Assembly: GCA_958496175.1 (NCBI GenBank)
Contig: OY292276.1
Location: 60,277,080-60,341,079, forward strand
DNA: 64,000 nucleotides
Origin: Sisyra terminalis
Taxonomy: Eukaryota > Arthropoda > Insecta > Neuroptera > Sisyridae
Direction: 5' to 3'
In this document: positions 58,340-64,000 of the stretch, one piece after another
Position numbering within the stretch: position 1 is the stretch's first letter
Layout of the letters: each line of letters opens with the position of its first letter
The notes under the pieces: model-generated
What the model saw: only the letters and a program-made list of their open reading frames with translations
Databases searched by the model: none
What the model was told of the DNA's origin: nothing
Translations under genes and position numbers: made by a program

Positions 58340-59040
58340 AAAATTAAACAGTTTCGGGATCGTAACAATTTATTAAACGATAATATATGAAGCTATTTCG
58401 AATTCGAAGCAAAAAGATTTTTCGTCAAAAAAAAAACCGTGGATTAACCATCATTGATTTTTCACGAAAATCGTCAATTTTAAAAAAAATTTTTTAGGGT
58501 GCCAATCGAAAGAATAAGTCCCTCTGTACATGCTGTGCAAATTTTTCCCCAAATAAACCATGTTTAAGGGTTGAAATCAAGCATCAAAGCCGAAGAAGAA
58601 ATCGTCAACCCCATCCAGACTTTAATAGCTTATAACGTCGTTACATAAGGGATGATTTTCAAACAAAGGGCTGTTTCGGTTTCGTAACAATGTACCAAAC
58701 GATAATATAACAATATTTTTCGATTTCGAAACCAAAAGATTTTTCGTCAAAAAAACCATGGGTTAACCATCGTTGATTTTTCTCGAAAATCGTCAAATTT
58801 GAAAATTTCTTTTTTAAGGTGTCAATAGAAAGTATATCACCAGCTGTACATGCTGTGCAAATTTTTCCCAAAACAAACCTAATTTAAGGATTGAAATCGA
58901 CCATCAAAGTCGAAGAAGAAATCGTCAACTCCATCCAGACTTCAAAGGCTTATAACGTCGTTACATAAGGGATGATTTTCGAACAAGGGGTAGTTTCGGA
59001 TTCGTAACAATGCATCAAACGATAATGTAACTATTTTTCA
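58340..59040. repeat. inverted copy of the ~310-bp tandem units
   Basis: At least two units in the orientation opposite to those at 51.7-53.0 kb. TACATGCTGTGCAAATTTTT occurs near 58527 and 58847 (period 320). AAATCGTCAACCCCATCCAG occurs near 58599 and, with one change, near 58919. The two arrays thus bracket 53.2-58.3 kb as inverted repeats. Confidence 0.85.
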
Positions 59041-59099
59041 TCGGATTGGAAATGTTTCTGTATTGTTTTTTAATATTTTTTTTCTTTTTTTTTCTCTAG

Positions 59100-59239
59100 T
59101 TACCGAACAAAGAACGCCATTAACCTCAAAGGAGAGTTATTCGTTTGTGGATTGTCCATCATCATCATTCTTAACATGGATTGATAGTGGATTAACAATT
59201 GAAATCCCATTGTTGAAATTTGGAAGTGAAAGTGAATAA
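59100..59239 (+). CDS. probable 3'-terminal exon of an unidentified gene
   Basis: A strong polypyrimidine tract (TTTCTTTTTTTTTCTCTAG) ends at 59099. It is followed by an open frame in one phase that reads TEQRTPLTSKESYSFVDCPS, SSFLTWIDSGLTIEIPLLKF, GSESE and then TAA (59237-59239). The exon is much less A/T-skewed than its surroundings and the encoded sequence is not low-complexity. An ATG is absent, so it must be spliced to an upstream exon, which I could not find; that exon may lie beyond the repeat block or be tiny. A 3' UTR with AATAAA at 59570-59575 follows. The protein family is not recognised. Confidence 0.5.
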
Positions 59240-59600
59240 TTTATATCAAAGTGTTATCAGATTAAATTAGTGATCAGTGTTTAATGAATTTGTGATATAA
59301 ATCTTTGGTTTGAACTTACCAAATCAAAGACAAAGAATTTCTTGAAAATGTTTAATTGTTAGTATAATAGAAGATATAATTTATTGTTGTTTGGTTTATA
59401 TATTTAAGTAAAAGAAAATTATAATGGAATATGAAGTAATAGAAAAAGTAAAATGAATATTTGATTTGAAATTGTTATATGTATATGCAAACAAAGTTAA
59501 TATAAGAAAACATTTCATTGCAATATTAATTGTTGTAATTTTTCTGTAATTGAATCTTTATTGATATTAAATAAATAATTGTTCAAAGGAATTCATTGTT
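59240..59600 (+). terminator. 3' UTR and poly(A) signal after the 59.1-kb exon
   Basis: AT-rich tail ending in AATAAATAATT with AATAAA at 59570-59575 and a T/G-rich stretch (TTGTTTTATTT) 25 bp further on. This is a good match to a cleavage and polyadenylation site. Confidence 0.5.
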
Positions 59601-60721
59601 TTATTTATGAAGTTTTTAATTTCAGAGTATCCTTGATTTTTTTTTCAGAAGTTTTAAGATTTCAGCAATAATGATATTAAATAAGATTTGTTTGAGAATA
59701 TCTGTAAGAACTAAATGAAGCAAAAATTTGTAATCAATAGAAAATCATCTTAAACAACAATTACTTAAAATGATTATTGCTGATCTTAAAAATATACAAT
59801 TAGTGGCACTTTCGAGTGTCAATTTTTTAATGGTTTTCCGGTATTGTTGCACATAATATTCAGAAGAAATTAACTCTTTTGTTTGGCTATAAAATATCGA
59901 AGAATAATTAAAAGGCTTGAAAAAATTTTTTTGTGAAATATTTAAATATAAGTTTCAATGCTCCAAAAACATATCTACTGCTAGTGTAGTGGATGTGAGT
60001 GGTGAACATAGTGCCGCAGATCGCGGGTTCGATTCCCGAAAATATATAATTTTTTTTTTTTTTTTTTTTACGTTTTTTGTCTAAATAGTTTGTTTTCTAA
60101 CTTTATAACATTTCTCCTTGATCCTGAATCCTTAAAGTCGAAATATTCGATTGATTATTTCAACCATCTGGGGTCGGAATTAATCAATCAATAAGTAATA
60201 TTTTTAAAAAAAAATTTTTGGAAAATTTTTTTATTAGAATTTTTGATAAGGTTTAAATTTGAGTCGAGGAGTAATAAGAATTCCTTTTTTGACAATCCAA
60301 TCGACAATAGTTATTACATATAATTACATCATTGCTGCATAAAATTACGATCACTTTCCTTACTGGAAATCATGCAGTAATTAGTGCATCCTTATTCGCA
60401 TTAATTGATATTATATTATAGTACTACTAATTTATTACGAAATAAAGCTATGTAATTAAATCCTTAAGCTATCGAAAATAACGTTGAAGAATATCAAAAA
60501 GTTGCCATGTCTTTCAAGAATTCTTCTGGATGAAATTCGAAACAACAATGGCTTAATTAACTTTCGGGAAGTTTAAAAAAGTTCCATTTAATTTCAATCA
60601 ATAAAAAAATCATATGAATTGAATATTTCGATTGCTTTTCATTGAATTTTCCGAATTTAATCATACGAAACAAAATTAGAGCTAAATAGTATTAGAATAT
60701 AACAAGCAAATCAATAATATC
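59601..60721. other. repeat-derived intergenic DNA with a tRNA-like segment
   Basis: No gene seen. AAATATAAGTTTCAATGCTCC near 59944 leads into the tRNA-like module at 59975-60046, in the same order as in the neighbouring family members. Confidence 0.45.
59975..60046 (+). other. tRNA-like sequence 2 (A and B boxes)
   Basis: A-box-like TAGTGTAGTGG at 59982-59992 resembles Asp/Glu/Gly-type tRNAs; the B box GGTTCGATTCC is at 60026-60036, flanked by a CGGG/CCCG stem. No acceptor stem. A long T run follows, which would terminate pol III. The body differs from tRNA-like sequences 1 and 3. Confidence 0.6.
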
Positions 60722-60905
60722 GAAAAAAGCGATGAAGGACATTAAAATGTTACAATGTCTTTAGACAAATTTTCCAACTTTAACATGGAGAAGCTATGGT
60801 TAAAATATTTTCGGGATATTCAATTTCCTTCGATCGAAAAAATTTTTCAAGTTTCAATCGATGGAGAAATCTTTATGTATGAGTTTTAACGACGTTTACA
60901 TATAT

Positions 60906-60978
60906 CTTCCAATGGCCAAGTGGACTGAGATGTGGACTATCATGCAGAAGATCGTGGATTCGATTCCTGGTTCCGTAA
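60906..60978 (+). other. tRNA-like sequence 3 (A and B boxes)
   Basis: A box TGGCCAAGTGG at 60913-60923 resembles Leu/Ser tRNAs, and a B box with one deviation, GGATTCGATTCC, is at 60956-60967. Spacing suits an internal pol III promoter. The same body appears inverted at 63823-63885. Confidence 0.6.
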
Positions 60979-61180
60979 GTTTTTTCTATTTCTATTAATA
61001 TAAATATAATTCTAATGTATTCCTTTCAGCGTTAAATATCACTTTCGATCGACTTTCGATCGTTAATAATTCACTTAACGTTACATTCAGCCGAATAATT
61101 CGATCATCACTTCCAACCTTTCGAGGTTGAAAAGTGATCGATCGATTACGTAGATTTTTTTTTTTTGAATTCCGCATACG

Positions 61181-61227
61181 TGACGTCACCCAATGACGTC
61201 ACTTAAAGACGTCATCAAATGACGTCA
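61181..61227. promoter_or_regulatory. CRE palindrome array, 13-bp period (left arm)
   Basis: TGACGTCA at 61181 and 61194, the variant AGACGTCA at 61207, and TGACGTCA at 61220. Starts are exactly 13 bp apart. TGACGTCA is the binding site of CREB/ATF bZIP factors; whether any factor binds here is unknown. Confidence 0.85.
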
Positions 61228-62308
61228 TCCGCGCAAAAATGAGGGGGAGGATATCGAATTTTCGATTTTCGAGCAATAGGATTTAGGGAATGGCTTAGTT
61301 ACGTAACGGGAAGCCTAAAAATCATATCCTATAGTGAATTTTTTTGGTTTTTTTTTTCGAAAAATTTTTGGCCAAAATTCTGATAAATCTCAAAAATAGG
61401 CTAAATCTGGTGTTTTTTTTCACTTTTTTCAACTTTAACGCCGTTTTTAGCGAAAACTATCGATCGTAGGTTAACGATAGTAGGCTCATTCGAAAGCGCT
61501 TGAATTACTCTATCGATGGTGTAAATTAGGTCCCGGAAAAGCTTAAGGGGAAAAACTTTATTTTTTTGCTTTTCAGAAATTCAAAAACGTCGACCAGATG
61601 CCCGTCGAAAATATGAAAAATTTAGGGAATTTTTTATATCGAATTTCGGGATGAAATTTACACCATAGGTGCATAACGTTACGATCGAGCTATAATCAAA
61701 ACAAAACTTGAACTTTTCGAATCCCATCATCGAATTTTTTCAAAATCAAAATTTTTACTTACGTCATACTGCTTTGCAATTGTTAATTTGTTTTATCAAA
61801 AAATTCGATGATGGGATTCGAAAAGTTCAATTTTTGTTTTGATTATAGCTCGATCGTAACGTTATGCACCTATGGTGTAAATTTCATCCCGAAATTCGAT
61901 ATAAAATATTCCCTAAATTTTTCATAATTTCCACGGGCATCCGGTCGACGTTTTTGAATTTCTGAAAATTAGAAAAGTAAAGTTTTTCCCCTTAAGCTTT
62001 TCCGAGACCAAATTTTCACCATCGATAGAGTAATTCAAGCGCTATCGAATGAGCCTACTATCGTTAACCTACGATCGATAATTTTCGCTAAAAACGGCGT
62101 TAAAGTTGAAAAAAGTGAGAAAAAACGCGAATATTGGCCGATTTTTGGGATTTTTCAGAATCGCGGCCGAAAAATTTTTGGAAAAAAAAACGTAAAAAAT
62201 AGATTTTAGGATATGTTTTTTGGGCCTCCCGTGACGTAACTAAGCCATTCCCGGTATCCTATTTCACGAAAATCGAAAATTCGCTAATTTTTCGATTTTT
62301 TTCGGGAA

Positions 62309-62356
62309 TGACGTCATTGGTTGACGTCATTGGATTGCGACGTATGTGTGACGTCA
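62309..62356. promoter_or_regulatory. CRE palindrome array (right arm)
   Basis: TGACGTCA at 62309, 62322 and 62349, with a degenerate unit (TTGCGACG) at 62335. Same array as in the left arm, inverted, with one decayed unit and one extra base. Confidence 0.8.
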
Positions 62357-62554
62357 CATATGCGGAATCAAAAAAAAAAAAAATCTACGTAATCGATCGA
62401 TCACTTCTCAACCCCGAAAGGTTGAAGTGATGATCGAATTATTCGGCTGAAACTAACGTTAAGTGAATTATTAACGATCGAAAGTGGTAATTAACGCTGT
62501 AACGAATATATAGAAATTAGAAATTTGTTAGTAGAAATATAAAAATCTTTTACC

Positions 62555-62631
62555 TTATTGGGGGATCGATCCATCGTCTTTCCGTTTATAACATTTTCCG
62601 TGCGCTTATCGATTCGGCCATTGGAAGATAT
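62555..62631 (-). other. tRNA-like sequence 4, degenerate
   Basis: On the minus strand TGGCCGAATCGATAAGCG (A-box-like) is followed by GGATCGATCCCC in the B-box position. It sits at the same place in the right arm as sequence 3 in the left arm, but the body between the boxes is different. Confidence 0.45.
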
Positions 62632-63574
62632 ATTTATTGATCGTTAAAACTCATATATAAAGATTTCTTCATTGCTGGAAACTTGAAAATTTTTTTCGAT
62701 CGAAGGAATTGGAATTTTCCAAAAATATTTTTACCATAGCTGCTCCATGTTAATCCAGGAAAATTTGTCTAAAGACATTGTAACATTTTATAGTCCTTGA
62801 TCCTTTTTTCGTAAAAACAAATTTGTATTTGAATAGCATTATCATACATCATATATAATACTTTAATATCGAATTAATTTACATTAATTTTTTACAATCG
62901 GACGATTTTCGTGGAGTTTCCCAGAAAAATTTCAACCATTGCTTCCTTCATGTTACGTTCGGAAAAGTTGTGGAACCACATTGTGAAATTTTTAGGTCCT
63001 TGATCCTTTTTTTCAAGAAAATAATTAACATTTGCATTGCATTATAACGCATAATACGAAAATTTTTTATTTCGTAAAACTCGATTATGGTTATCGAAAA
63101 ATTCAAATTGTTTTCGATTATAGCTCGATCGTAACGTTATGCACCCATGGTGTAAATTTAATCCCAAAATTCGATATAAAAATTTTTCATAAAATCGACG
63201 GGCATCTGGTCGACGAAATTAAATTTTTGAAAAGTTGAAAAGTAAAGTTTTTCCCCTTAAGCTTTTCCGGGACCAAATTTACACCATCGATAGAGTAATT
63301 CATGCGCTATCGAATGAGCCTACTATCGTTAACCTACGATCGATAGTTTTCGCTAAAAACGGCGTTAAAGTTGAAAAAAGAGAAAAAAAACGCGAATATT
63401 GGCCGATTTTTGGGGTTCTTCAGAATTTCGGCAGAAAATTTTTCGAAAAAAAAACCAAAAAAATTCACTACAGGATATGATTTTTAGGCTTCCCGTTACG
63501 TAACTAAGCCATTCCCTAAATCCTATTGGTCGAAAATCAAAAATTCGATATCCTCCCCCTCGTTTTTTCGCGGA

Positions 63575-63621
63575 TGACGTCATTTGATGACGTCTTTAAG
63601 TGACGTCATTGGGTGACGTCA
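63575..63621. promoter_or_regulatory. CRE palindrome array, 13-bp period (third copy)
   Basis: TGACGTCA at 63575, 63601 and 63614, with TGACGTCT at 63588: four units, exactly 13 bp apart. Confidence 0.85.
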
Positions 63622-63822
63622 CGTTTGCGGAATTCAAAAAAAAAAAATCTACGTAATCGATCGATCACTTCTCAACCTCGAAAGGTTGGAAGTGATGATC
63701 GAATTATTCGGCTGAATGTAACGTTAAGTGAATTATTAACGATCGAAAGTGATATTTAACGCTGAAAGGAATACATTAGAATTATATTTATATTAATAGA
63801 AATAGAAAAAACTTACGGAACC

Positions 63823-63885
63823 AGGAATCGAATCCATGATCTTCTGCATGATAGTCCACATCTCAGTCCACTTGGCCATTGGAAG
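63823..63885 (-). other. tRNA-like sequence 5 (copy of sequence 3)
   Basis: Minus-strand A box TGGCCAAGTGG (63878-63868) and B box GGATTCGATTCC (63835-63824). Same body as sequence 3 with one visible change. Confidence 0.55.
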
Positions 63886-64000
63886 ATATATGTAAACGTC
63901 GTTAAAACTCATACATAAAGATTTCTCCATCGATTGAAACTTGAAAAATTTTTTCGATCGAAGGAATTTGAATTTCCCGAAAATATTTTATCCATAGCTT

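Larger units (their letters stand above)
60722..62820. mobile_element. 2.1-kb foldback element with CRE arrays
   Basis: Arms about 60722-61739 and 61800-62820 are inverted copies around a 60-bp spacer. Shared blocks include CATGGAG(A/C)AGCTATGG, the tRNA-like segment, CGAAAGGTTGAAGTGATG-type sequence, the TGACGTCA array, and CTATCGATCGTAGGTTAACG. ATTCGATGATGGGATTCG forms the inner junction. A third, partial copy lies at 63060-64000 in the orientation of the right arm. No coding capacity. Confidence 0.9.
63060..64000. repeat. third copy of the foldback arm, cut by the window end
   Basis: Matches the left arm 60790-61720 in reverse complement, more closely than the right arm does: the tRNA-like segment and the CCTCCCCCT block agree almost base for base. 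It continues past the window end. Confidence 0.85.

Noticed and set aside
53600..63885. Functional tRNA genes
   Set aside because: The B boxes are good but acceptor stems do not pair and the anticodon arms cannot be drawn; tRNA-derived only.

Overview
This window is AT-rich eukaryotic nuclear DNA from an arthropod, most likely an insect. Coding sequence is split by many short GT-AG introns of about 45-70 bp. The gene set includes germ cell-less and a 192-residue Rho1, and the mobile DNA is insect-like: Jockey-type and CR1-like non-LTR fragments, hAT-type MITEs and long palindromic (foldback) elements. I cannot fix the order or species.

Layout. 0.2-1.0 kb holds a foldback repeat. 3.8-7.6 kb holds an eight-unit satellite with a 469-bp period. 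8.8-11.4 kb is a compact gene cluster: an unrecognised small protein, thymidylate kinase and a convergent forkhead factor. 12.2-14 kb holds a hAT MITE and a Jockey fragment. 15.2-20.5 kb is Rho1, with a 4.7-kb intron full of MITEs. 21.9-27.4 kb is a retrotransposon graveyard. 27.4-51.3 kb is the main gene block: germ cell-less (+), omega-amidase/Nit2 (-), the SUMO ligase NSE2 (-), prefoldin subunit 1 (+), SERP1/RAMP4 (+), WDR3/UTP12 (-) and cytosolic glutaminyl-tRNA synthetase (+). From 51.3 kb to the end, long inverted and tandem repeats dominate. The only coding signal there is a probable 3'-terminal exon of an unidentified gene at 59.1 kb.

Most genes are conserved housekeeping genes: dTTP synthesis, actin signalling, metabolite repair, SMC5/6 SUMOylation, tubulin/actin folding, ER translocation, 18S rRNA processing and tRNA charging. 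Several are tightly packed. gcl and Nit2 converge with 63 bp between stop codons. SERP1 and WDR3 converge with poly(A) signals 24 bp apart. NSE2/Pfdn1 and WDR3/GlnRS are divergent pairs that probably share promoters. All gene models were spliced by hand; reading phase closes exactly across every intron used.

The most unusual material is repetitive. (1) Two copies of a ~1.2-kb foldback element with 8-bp target-site duplications carry the same ~80-codon reading frame, which starts with a signal-peptide-like segment. (2) Several long introns return to about 50 bp when one palindromic element is removed. (3) A foldback family at 60.7-64 kb carries arrays of the CRE palindrome TGACGTCA at an exact 13-bp period, next to tRNA-like A/B-box modules whose bodies differ between copies.
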